NCBI GenBank assembly: GCA_900553415.1
Contig: USDH01000035.1
Location: 1-11,177, forward strand
Origin: an uncultured Collinsella sp.
GTDB taxonomy: Bacteria > Actinomycetota > Coriobacteriia > Coriobacteriales > Coriobacteriaceae
Direction: 5' to 3'
Length of the DNA stretch: 11,177 bases
A program made the translations under genes and the position numbers. Below are positions 4,640 to 10,662 of the stretch, one piece after another (positions within the stretch are counted from its first letter, which is position 1; each line of letters starts with the position of its first letter). The notes below the pieces were generated by a model. The model was not told the DNA's origin and made no database searches. It saw only the letters and a program-made list of their open reading frames with translations.

Positions 4640-6552
4640 AGGGCGGTAACTCCCGGCTCATCGTCGAGCTGCGGAATGGTGCCCACCACGTTGTCCGCCA
4701 GCCAATTCATCTCGACAATCTGCGTGCTCGGCAGCGGAGGGAAGCCTTCGATCTGTACCACGCCGCTCTGGCTGTGGAGCTCGCCGCCAAAGGGGTTGAT
4801 GGAGCCCTCGACAATGCCGTTGCGGAGCAACTGCACGAGTTTGCGCGTCTGGTAGGGTAGGCCCGGAGCGTAACGGATATCGATAACGCCCGAGCTCATG
4901 CCGTACCAGTAGTTGACGGCGCGCACTTGGTTATCGTCGCTGGTCTCGTCCCACGTGCCGTGCAGAAGGCTGCGAACGATGAGCTCGTAGTAACGGCCCC
5001 AGTTCCATACGGGCATGGCGATGCCGGTGACTTTGCCGTCGACCAAGCGGTGAAGCCCGTAGGCCGTGGGGTCTTCGAGTGACTTTGACATGTCAGCGCC
5101 GGTCATGACGCTCACGCCTTCGCGGCACATGGCCTCGGCAAGGCCTCCGGCGGGCACATCGCCCCAGGTCAGGATAATTTGCGCACGGGGGTCGAGCAGC
5201 GAGGCGCCAATCGCAAAGGCGTTGATCTCGCTGAGTGCGCCCGAGGCGAAGACCGACGCGTGGTAACCGATGCGGTGGTTGTCCGCCATGCTGGCGGCAA
5301 GGGCGCCCAGGAGAAACTTGGCCTCGTACATCTTGCCAAAGTACGAACGGACGCTTTGGTGGGGAAGGCCGATAGAGCAGTTAAGGAACCGAACCTGGGG
5401 ATACTCAACGGCAGCTCTGAGCGTGTATTCCATCAGGCGGTGCGAGGTCGAGAAGATGACGTTGTCTCCATGTTTGACAGCCGTTTCCACGGCGGCGTAG
5501 AACACGTCCGGATCGTGACAGTCCTCGAACGCCTCGGTGCGCACGATACCGTCAAAGTGCTCATCGAGATACTGACGTCCTTGGTCGTGCAGACTGTCCC
5601 AGCTCGACGCCGCACAGGGGAACTCATGGATAAAGGCGATACGCAGGGGGTTGGCCGCCGAATAGACAGTCTTGCCCATAAAGAAGTTGAGCACGCCGGA
5701 GGTGGACTTAGCGGGCGACTCCTCCTCATCGACGCTCGGCGCTTCGACAAGATCGACCTTGTCCTCGTCATTTTTGCCGGCAATGACCAGCTCGCGCCAA
5801 ATCTTGCACAGGCGGTTTACGACGATATCCGTCGGCGTATCCAGCAGGCGGTCCTGGTTGTACACATTGAGGTAGACGAGCATGGCGTCGGCGGGCGTAA
5901 TGTCCAGGTGGTCGCCGCCTGCGCGAAGGTAGGCGCGCTTAAAGAGCAGGAAGGTGTGGCGCAGGTAGTCGACCTTTTTCTGTGGCCATTTTTCGATAAG
6001 GTTCTGACCGAGCATCTTGGCGAGCGTCTCGTAACTTCCCTCACGCGAGAACTCGATCTCGTATAGGGGGCAGACGCGCCAAAACGCGCAGAATTCACCG
6101 TACAGGCGGCTTTCGACGGAATCCCATGTGCCGGGGTAGAGACGGGTGACCCTGGCCGAAACCGTTGGAGCGTCCAGGAATTTGAGGACACTGACGCGTT
6201 TGTTGCCTTCCTGGACATAGAACCGATGCATGAACTCGGTGACGATGACGGGATCGCGATAGCCTTCGGTCACCTGGATGTCGTAGAGGTTGGACCACTT
6301 GCGGGCGAACTCGGTGCTAAACGGCAGCAAGGGCATAAAGTTGCATGAAAAGGCGGACTGACGGCCCTTGGTAACCGTGCCGACGACCATTTCGAGCGGA
6401 ATGTCTCTCAGGCCGACATTCTCTCGCTGGCCTAAGGGGAGCTGGGCGACCAAGCTATCGAGGTCCGTGAGGTACGGATGCTCGCTTTGACTAATGGCGC
6501 GTCGACGTCCTTGCTCGCCGCGCTTGCGTGCTTGACGATAGGCCTCTTCCAT
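4636..6552 (-). CDS. ParB/Srx-like domain fused to a cytoplasmic BMP (PnrA-like) ligand-binding domain
   Basis: The product has 638 residues and no signal peptide or lipobox; the N-terminus is basic (QARKRGEQGRRR). Residues about 45-140 contain GLRDIPLEMVVGT, GRQSAFSCNFMPLLP and DPVIVTEFMHRFYVQEGNKRVSVLKFL. The EGNKR at 115-119 resembles the nucleotide-contacting box of ParB/sulfiredoxin-fold domains. A helical region (about 140-260) and an acidic linker (DEEESPAKS, about 275-284) lead into a C-terminal domain (about 302-610). That domain resembles BMP/PnrA periplasmic binding proteins, which usually bind purine nucleosides (LRIAFIHEF, RIGYHASVFASGALSEINAF, IILTWGDVPAGG, NWGRYYELIVRSLLHG). 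Databases often label such proteins substrate-binding proteins, but no export signal and no transporter genes are adjacent, so an intracellular sensor or regulator is more likely. AAGGGAG lies 8 bases before the ATG. Function is inferred. Confidence 0.8.
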   Translation of the reverse strand: MEEAYRQARKRGEQGRRRAISQSEHPYLTDLDSLVAQLPLGQRENVGLRDIPLEMVVGTVTKGRQSAFSCNFMPLLPFSTEFARKWSNLYDIQVTEGYRDPVIVTEFMHRFYVQEGNKRVSVLKFLDAPTVSARVTRLYPGTWDSVESRLYGEFCAFWRVCPLYEIEFSREGSYETLAKMLGQNLIEKWPQKKVDYLRHTFLLFKRAYLRAGGDHLDITPADAMLVYLNVYNQDRLLDTPTDIVVNRLCKIWRELVIAGKNDEDKVDLVEAPSVDEEESPAKSTSGVLNFFMGKTVYSAANPLRIAFIHEFPCAASSWDSLHDQGRQYLDEHFDGIVRTEAFEDCHDPDVFYAAVETAVKHGDNVIFSTSHRLMEYTLRAAVEYPQVRFLNCSIGLPHQSVRSYFGKMYEAKFLLGALAASMADNHRIGYHASVFASGALSEINAFAIGASLLDPRAQIILTWGDVPAGGLAEAMCREGVSVMTGADMSKSLEDPTAYGLHRLVDGKVTGIAMPVWNWGRYYELIVRSLLHGTWDETSDDNQVRAVNYWYGMSSGVIDIRYAPGLPYQTRKLVQLLRNGIVEGSINPFGGELHSQSGVVQIEGFPPLPSTQIVEMNWLADNVVGTIPQLDDEPGVTAL

Positions 6553-6580
6553 GGTGTCTACTCCCTTAGTCGTTTAAACA

Positions 6581-6609
6581 ACTATATAAACCATGGTACC
6601 ACGAATGAA
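6581..6609 (-). promoter_or_regulatory. Possible promoter of the ParB/BMP-phosphoesterase gene pair
   Basis: On the minus strand TATAGT (6586-6581) matches five of six -10 positions. A weak -35 TTCATT (6609-6604) lies 17 bases upstream. An 8-base palindrome GTTTAAAC (6572-6579) just downstream could be an operator or chance. Confidence 0.35.
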
Positions 6610-6647
6610 AACCACCACAAAGGTGCCTGTCCCTATTTGGCAGGTTA
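6610..6647. repeat. Palindromic intergenic repeat, copy B (asymmetric/chimeric)
   Basis: The left part AACCACCACAAAGGTGCCTG matches the A/D type (CCACAAAGG). The right part, CCTGTCCC followed by TTTGGCAGGTT, matches copy C. Only short arms pair (for example CCTG with CAGG), so this copy looks like a junction of two element types. Its right end includes the stop codon of the MscS-family gene (TAA at 6647-6645). Confidence 0.65.
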
Positions 6648-7412
6648 GGCGATGATGGGGGCGATGGCGCGGATGCAGGCGTCGGCTGCCGTGAAAGTAG
6701 TGCTGTCGTCGCTGACGATAAAGATGATCTTTCCTTTGATGCCAAAGTCGCCGATTTCGCTAAAGAGCACGTACGGCTCCTTGTCAAAGCCAGAGATGGG
6801 CGAGACGACCGTTTTGGTTGCGCTCGTGAGCTCATCTGCCAGCGCGTCAAGGGAAGCCCACTTAGACGTGTCCTTTACGGCAACGGGCACGGTCACGCGC
6901 CCAAAGGGCATCAGATGCACGAGCGTGTTCTTGGAGATATTTGAGTTGGGCACAATGATGGTCTGTCCACAGGCATCCTCAATCGTTGTATGGCGCCAAG
7001 TGATGTCTTGGACAACGCCGGATACGCCGCCGACCTCGATATTGTCGCCGGGTTTGATGATGCCCATAAAGGTCACCTGCATGCCGCCGATAAGGTTTGA
7101 TAGCGTGTCCTGAAAGCCGAGCGAGATGGCGATGCCGCCGACGCCGAGAGCGGCGACGAGCGCGTTTGCGTTAATGCCAAAGCAGTTGTCGAGGATAAAG
7201 CTGCCGCCAATCATCCAGATGACGGCGCGCGCGATGTTGATGAAGATACTCGATGCCGGAAGCGGGTTATCGTCTCGGTTAAGCAGATGGTTCAGGGTCT
7301 TGGATACGACCTTGGCGGCGACGGCGGTGCCTATCGCCAAGATGACGGCCCAGATGATGTTGTGGACCCACCGTTGCTCAAAGAAATGAAGAATCGGCTC
7401 AAACAATTCCAT
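6645..7412 (-). CDS. MscS-family small-conductance mechanosensitive channel
   Basis: Channels of this family open under membrane tension and release small solutes during hypo-osmotic shock. The 255-residue protein has about three membrane helices: residues 17-37, 56-72 and the pore-lining TM3 at about 84-108. TM3 carries the Gly/Ala packing pattern ALVAALGVGGIAISLGFQDTLSNLIGG. The cytoplasmic beta domain follows (about 111-160; GIIKPGDNIEVGGVSGVVQDITWRHT, then TIIVPNSNI), then an alpha/beta domain. It is close to E. coli MscS in length. AAGGAGG (7429-7423) lies 10 bases before the ATG. A -10-like TATCAT (7449-7444) lacks a matching -35. A palindromic repeat overlaps the stop, and the ParB/BMP gene starts 92 bases further on, so it is probably a separate unit. 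Confidence 0.92.
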   Translation of the reverse strand: MELFEPILHFFEQRWVHNIIWAVILAIGTAVAAKVVSKTLNHLLNRDDNPLPASSIFINIARAVIWMIGGSFILDNCFGINANALVAALGVGGIAISLGFQDTLSNLIGGMQVTFMGIIKPGDNIEVGGVSGVVQDITWRHTTIEDACGQTIIVPNSNISKNTLVHLMPFGRVTVPVAVKDTSKWASLDALADELTSATKTVVSPISGFDKEPYVLFSEIGDFGIKGKIIFIVSDDSTTFTAADACIRAIAPIIA

Positions 7413-7456
7413 GTAGGGAAAACCTCCTTATGATCGTCCAACCATGATACCCACCA

Positions 7457-7490
7457 AGAAGCCCGTCCGATCAAATTCGGACGGGCTTCT
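7457..7490 (-). terminator. Hairpin terminator in the gap between the ABC ATPase and MscS genes
   Basis: AGAAGCCCGTCCGA (7457-7470) and TCGGACGGGCTTCT (7477-7490) form a perfect 14-bp stem with a 6-base loop. The T run is short on both strands (TTCTTGG on the minus strand). It lies downstream of the importer operon, beyond the two palindromic repeats, and would back them up as a terminator. Confidence 0.6.
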
Positions 7491-7512
7491 GTGCTCGATA
7501 TGGGGGTTAGCG

Positions 7513-7552
7513 AAAACCGCCGCAAAGGTATCTGCTCCTTTGCGGCGGTTTT
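7513..7552. repeat. Palindromic intergenic repeat, copy D
   Basis: AAAACCGCCGCAAAGG (7513-7528) and CCTTTGCGGCGGTTTT (7537-7552) form a perfect 16-bp stem around the loop TATCTGCT. With A-rich and T-rich ends it can act as an intrinsic terminator in both directions. The core AAAGGTATCTGCTCC is a variant of AAAGGTGCCTGTCCC in copy B. Confidence 0.8.
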
Positions 7553-7567
7553 GACGTTTGTGCAGAT

Positions 7568-7608
7568 AAAACCTACCAAAATAAACCTGTCCCTTTTTGG
7601 CAGGTTTT
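7568..7608. repeat. Palindromic intergenic repeat, copy C, at the ABC ATPase stop codon
   Basis: The arms at 7568-7581 and 7595-7608 pair over 14 positions. The single non-Watson-Crick position is A-C in plus-strand RNA but G-U in minus-strand RNA, so the fold is complete only in the transcript of the neighbouring gene. The inner part carries CCTGTCCCTTTTTGGCAGG, nearly identical to part of copy B. It overlaps the stop TAA (7609-7607). Confidence 0.8.
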
Positions 7609-8401
7609 AGCTTAGCAGCATGCGGTCGTTGGCGAGCTCGCCGCCCGAGACCTCCTCGAACTTCTGCAGTAGGTCGGCCACGGTGAGCGACTTCTTCTCG
7701 TCACCGGCCACGTCGTAGATCACGTGGCCCTCGTGCATCATGATCAGGCGATTGCCCAGACGGATGGCGTCGTTCATGTTGTGCGTGACCATAAGCGTGG
7801 TCAGGTGGTTCTCGTCGACAATCTCCTCGGTCAGATTGAGCACCTTCGATGCCGTCTTGGGGTCGAGGGCCGCGGTGTGCTCGTCGAGCAGCAGCAGGCG
7901 CGGCTTGGTGAGCGTGGCCATCAGCAGGGTGAGTGCCTGGCGCTGGCCACCCGAGAGCAGGCCGACCTTAGCGTTGAGACGTGTATCCAGGCCAAGGTCC
8001 AGGCGCTTGAGCAGCTCAACGTACTCGTCCTTCTCGGCCTTGGTGACGCCCCATGAAAGGCCGCGATGCTGGCCACGGCGCTTGGCGAGGGCCAGGTTCT
8101 CGGCGATCTGCATGTCGGCTGCGGTGCCGCGCATGGGGTCCTGGAACACACGGCCCAGGTACTTGGCGCGCTGCGACTCGCTCAGACGCGAAATATCGGT
8201 GCCGTCGAGCTCGATGACACCCGAATCGAGCGGATACACGCCGGCGATCATGTTGAGCAGCGTGGACTTGCCGGCGCCGTTGCCGCCAATCACGGTCACA
8301 AAGTCGCCGTCGTTAAGGGTGAGGTCGACGCCGGTGAGCGCGCGCTTCTCGGTGACGGTGCCCTTGTTAAAGGTCTTCTTGACGTGCGAGAGCTTAAGCA
8401 T
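7607..8401 (-). CDS. ABC importer ATP-binding protein (TrpZ-like)
   Basis: This 264-residue cytoplasmic ATPase would power the permease encoded just upstream. Visible motifs in order are Walker A GGNGAGKST (about 40-48), the Q-loop in VFQDPMRGT, the ABC signature LSGGQRQ, Walker B LLLLDEHTAALD with the catalytic Glu, and the switch histidine in VTHNM. The start is taken at MLKLSHVKKTF (ATG 8401-8399), with Shine-Dalgarno GAAGGGAG 9 bases upstream. An ATG at 8410 touches the Shine-Dalgarno, and a longer frame from 8479 would run far into the permease gene. The start overlaps the permease stop by 8 bases, indicating tight coupling. The family typically serves ABC_sub_bind (TrpXYZ-type) amino-acid importers; the substrate here is unknown. 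Confidence 0.93.
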   Translation of the reverse strand: MLKLSHVKKTFNKGTVTEKRALTGVDLTLNDGDFVTVIGGNGAGKSTLLNMIAGVYPLDSGVIELDGTDISRLSESQRAKYLGRVFQDPMRGTAADMQIAENLALAKRRGQHRGLSWGVTKAEKDEYVELLKRLDLGLDTRLNAKVGLLSGGQRQALTLLMATLTKPRLLLLDEHTAALDPKTASKVLNLTEEIVDENHLTTLMVTHNMNDAIRLGNRLIMMHEGHVIYDVAGDEKKSLTVADLLQKFEEVSGGELANDRMLLS

Positions 8402-9317
8402 CTGCCTCATCTCCCTTCGTGTAGGAGCTGCGGAGCTTGTAACGCTCCCAAACCACGGGCACGCACAGGGCCACGGCAACGATCACGGCAGAGAGTAGCT
8501 TCATGTCGTTGGCGTCCATGCCCAGCTGCAGCACGATGGCGCGGATAAGGAAGTAGACCACGGAGCCAAAGACGGCAGAGGCTAGGCGGACGCTAAACTG
8601 CGTGAGTCCGCCGGGCAGCAGGCGACCGAGCACCTCGCCGATGACGATGGCGGCAAGGGCGATAACGATGGCGCCGGTGCCCATGCCAATGTCGGCGTAC
8701 TTCTGGCTCTGGCAGATGAGCGCACCCGAAAGGCCGATAAGGGCGTTGGAGAGCACGAGGGCGATCATCTTGGTGGAGTTGGTGTTGACGCCCAGGGCGC
8801 GGATCATGTACTCGTTGTTGCCGGTGGCACGCAGCGCCGAGCCGATCTCGGTGCCAAAGAACCAGTACAGGATGGCGACGATGGCCACGGCCAGCACAAT
8901 GCCCAGGATGATGGCAACGGTGGACTGCGGCAGGCCCGTCATGTGGCTGACGGATGAGAAGATGGTGCCCTTGGCAAGGATGGGCGTGTTGGATTTGCCC
9001 ATGATGCGCAGGTTGATGGACCACAGACTGATCTGCGTCAGGATTCCGGCGAGGATCGCGGGAATCTCAAAGACAGTGGTCAAAATGCCCGTGACGGCGC
9101 CCGCGATGGCGCCGGCACACATGCCGGCCAAAACAGCGAGCAGCGGGTCGACGTTGTTATTAACGATGAGCACGGCGCAGACACAGCCGCCGAGGGCAAA
9201 GCTGCCGTCGCAGGTCATATCGGGGATGTCGAGCAGGCGGAACGTGATAAACACGCCAAGCACCATAATGCCCCAGAGGACGCCCTGCGAAACGGCGCCC
9301 TGCAATGCAATGAGCAT
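8394..9317 (-). CDS. ABC importer permease (TrpY-like, branched-chain/ribose permease superfamily)
   Basis: This 307-residue integral membrane protein has about eight to nine hydrophobic segments, beginning MLIALQGAVSQGVLWGIMVLGVFITFRLLDIPDMTCDGSFALGG. The stretch GSALRATGNNEYMIRALGVN (about 168-187) is the cytoplasmic loop that docks on the ATPase in BPD_transp_2-type permeases. The sequence style, with 'DIPDMTCDGSF' after the first helix, is that of permeases partnering ABC_sub_bind lipoproteins such as the TrpXYZ tryptophan importer of streptococci. AGGAGGT lies 7 to 8 bases before the ATG. The stop overlaps the ATPase start. The gene is preceded by a 204-base structured gap after the lipoprotein gene, so a lower level than the binding protein is likely. 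Confidence 0.92.
   Translation of the reverse strand: MLIALQGAVSQGVLWGIMVLGVFITFRLLDIPDMTCDGSFALGGCVCAVLIVNNNVDPLLAVLAGMCAGAIAGAVTGILTTVFEIPAILAGILTQISLWSINLRIMGKSNTPILAKGTIFSSVSHMTGLPQSTVAIILGIVLAVAIVAILYWFFGTEIGSALRATGNNEYMIRALGVNTNSTKMIALVLSNALIGLSGALICQSQKYADIGMGTGAIVIALAAIVIGEVLGRLLPGGLTQFSVRLASAVFGSVVYFLIRAIVLQLGMDANDMKLLSAVIVAVALCVPVVWERYKLRSSYTKGDEADA
8411..8418 (-). promoter_or_regulatory. Ribosome binding site deciding the ABC ATPase start
   Basis: On the minus strand GAAGGGAG abuts ATG 8410 with no spacing, but is 9 bases from ATG 8401, which is therefore preferred. Confidence 0.7.
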
Positions 9318-9421
9318 GCTTCATACCTCCTAGGATAGGGTGGACACGTGATGTTCCATAATAGCGGTAACAATGAATATAAGAACGGCAGGCAAACGTT
9401 TTGTTTTATCTGAAACAAGCA

Positions 9422-9450
9422 GGGCGAACGCCGGTCTTTAGCGTTCGCCC
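9422..9450 (-). terminator. Hairpin between lipoprotein and permease genes (attenuator or mRNA stabiliser)
   Basis: GGGCGAACGC (9422-9431) and GCGTTCGCCC (9441-9450) form a perfect 10-bp stem with a 9-base loop. On the minus strand TGCTTGTTTC follows, with no long T run, so it should be a partial terminator. The rest of this 204-base gap holds a nested GC-rich inverted repeat (9473-9514) and weak promoter-like AT-rich sequence (9358-9385), but no gene. Confidence 0.55.
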
Positions 9451-9521
9451 CAAGGACTCAGATATTGAATAACGCGGCTGTGGCGCGCGTGCGGGCCCTA
9501 GACGCGTTACCGCGCATGGCG

Positions 9522-10502
9522 CTACTCGTCCAGAGCGGAAAGGTCGATACCCAGAGCCTCGGCCGTCTCGTCGTTCTTGACGACGACCAGGTCCTTGCTC
9601 GAGAGGTGCTTGATCGGCATGTCTTCGGGCTTGGCCTCGCCCTTCAGGATCTTAACGGCCATCTCGCCCGCGGCGTAGCCCAGATCCTCGTAATTGATGG
9701 AGAGGGTGAACAGGCCGCCGGCCATGCACATACCCTCCTCGCCAGTCACGAAGGGAAGCTTGTTTTCCTTGCAGATCTGGCCGACCTGCGAGGCACCCGC
9801 AGCGATGGTGTTGTCGGTGGGGGAGTACAGCGCGTCGACCTTGCCCACGGCAGACTCGACGACGGACTGGATCTCGTTGGAGCTCGAGACGGTGAAGTCG
9901 GTGTACTCGAGGCCCAGCTTGTCGAGCTCCTTCTTGGCGGCCTTGATCTGGACGTCGGAGTTGGACTCGGCGGTGCAGTAGAGCAGGCCGACCTTCTTTA
10001 CGTCGGGCAGGACCTTCTGCATCATCTCGAGCTGCTCGGCGACCGGGGTGAGGTCGGAAGCGCCCGTGACGTTGGTGCCGGGCTTGTCGTTGTCCTGGAC
10101 CAGGCCGGAGGCGGCGTAGTCGGTGATGGCACAGCCCACGATGGGGATATCGGCGGTGGCGCCGGCGGCAGCCTGTGCGGCGGGCGTGGCGATGGCATAA
10201 ATCAGGTTGACGTTGTCGCCCACAAACTTGTCGGCGATGGACTTACACGTGGACTGGTCGTTCTGGGCGTTCTTCTGGTCGATCTTGACCTTAAGGCCAC
10301 TCTCCTTGATGGCTTTGACAAAGCCGTCGTTGGCGGCATCGAGTGCGGAGTGCTCGGTGAGCTGCAGAACGCCGATGGTGTAGTCGGAACCGGCGGCAGC
10401 AGAGCCGGAACCAGAGTTGCCGCCGCATCCGGCGAGCGGGGCGAGCGCGAGCAGGCCGGCGGAGACCAGAAGGCTCCTGCGGCTGATGGTGATGTCCTTC
10501 AT
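9522..10502 (-). CDS. ABC importer substrate-binding lipoprotein (ABC_sub_bind / TrpX-like)
   Basis: The 326-residue product is a secreted lipoprotein that captures the ligand for the downstream permease and ATPase. It starts MKDITISRRSLLVSAGLLALAPLAGC: a twin-arginine-like SRRSLL, a hydrophobic stretch and a lipobox LAGC with the lipidated cysteine at 26. A Gly/Ser linker follows, then the binding domain: YTIGVLQLTEHSALDAANDGFVKAIKESG, then LIYAIATPAAQAAA, DIPIVGCAITDYAASGLV, GASDLTPVAEQLEMMQKVLP, KKVGLLYCTAESNSD and DALYSPTDNTIAAG. This block order is characteristic of PF04392 proteins, whose best-studied member binds tryptophan; the ligand here is not determined. GGGGGT lies about 7 bases before ATG 10502. 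An in-frame extension upstream lacks a ribosome binding site. It is the first gene of the importer operon. Confidence 0.92.
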   Translation of the reverse strand: MKDITISRRSLLVSAGLLALAPLAGCGGNSGSGSAAAGSDYTIGVLQLTEHSALDAANDGFVKAIKESGLKVKIDQKNAQNDQSTCKSIADKFVGDNVNLIYAIATPAAQAAAGATADIPIVGCAITDYAASGLVQDNDKPGTNVTGASDLTPVAEQLEMMQKVLPDVKKVGLLYCTAESNSDVQIKAAKKELDKLGLEYTDFTVSSSNEIQSVVESAVGKVDALYSPTDNTIAAGASQVGQICKENKLPFVTGEEGMCMAGGLFTLSINYEDLGYAAGEMAVKILKGEAKPEDMPIKHLSSKDLVVVKNDETAEALGIDLSALDE

Positions 10503-10534
10503 ATCATTACCCCCAGTATAAAAATGGCTGGAAA

Positions 10535-10560
10535 CACTGCACTGGGACAAAGTGCAAGTG
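10535..10560 (-). promoter_or_regulatory. Leader hairpin upstream of the substrate-binding lipoprotein gene
   Basis: On the minus strand TGCACT (10556-10551) pairs with AGTGCA (10543-10538). Beyond a bulged base CAC pairs with GTG, giving about 9 bp with a 7-base loop. It lies in the short leader between the predicted promoter and the ribosome binding site. No known riboswitch class is recognised. Confidence 0.4.
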
Positions 10561-10565
10561 GAACT

Positions 10566-10593
10566 ATAGTAGCGCTGATGTCCATTTTTACAA
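10566..10593 (-). promoter_or_regulatory. Possible promoter of the ABC importer operon
   Basis: On the minus strand TTGTAA (10593-10588) and TACTAT (10571-10566) each match four of six consensus positions, with a 16-base spacer. An overlapping TATAGT (10568-10563) is an alternative -10. This would give a leader of roughly 55-60 bases. Confidence 0.45.
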
Positions 10594-10662
10594 CAGCCTG
10601 GCGGGTTTTTTAATACAGAATCGGATGGGCGGTACGGGTAGTCGAATGGGCGGCGGAGGGTC

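Noticed and set aside
5179..6066. A 295-codon plus-strand frame opposite the ParB/BMP gene
   Set aside because: Antisense shadow: Val/Arg/Gly-rich composition and no recognisable motif, while the other strand encodes clear domains.
3892..7608. The repeated palindromes as a CRISPR array
   Set aside because: The copies are kilobases apart, differ in sequence, lack uniform spacers, and no cas genes are present.
8402..8479. A 26-residue N-terminal extension of the ABC ATPase
   Set aside because: It would lie deep in the permease gene, reads MPWPCACPWFGS without family likeness, and the Shine-Dalgarno fits the ATG at 8401.
10503..10593. A riboswitch or T-box before the importer operon
   Set aside because: The leader is only about 60 bases, with a single hairpin and no T-box motif or known aptamer core.
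9465..10613. A 382-codon plus-strand frame opposite the importer lipoprotein gene
   Set aside because: Low-complexity Gly/Val/Leu/Asp composition mirroring codon use of the real gene. The minus strand encodes a full lipoprotein with signal peptide and binding domain.
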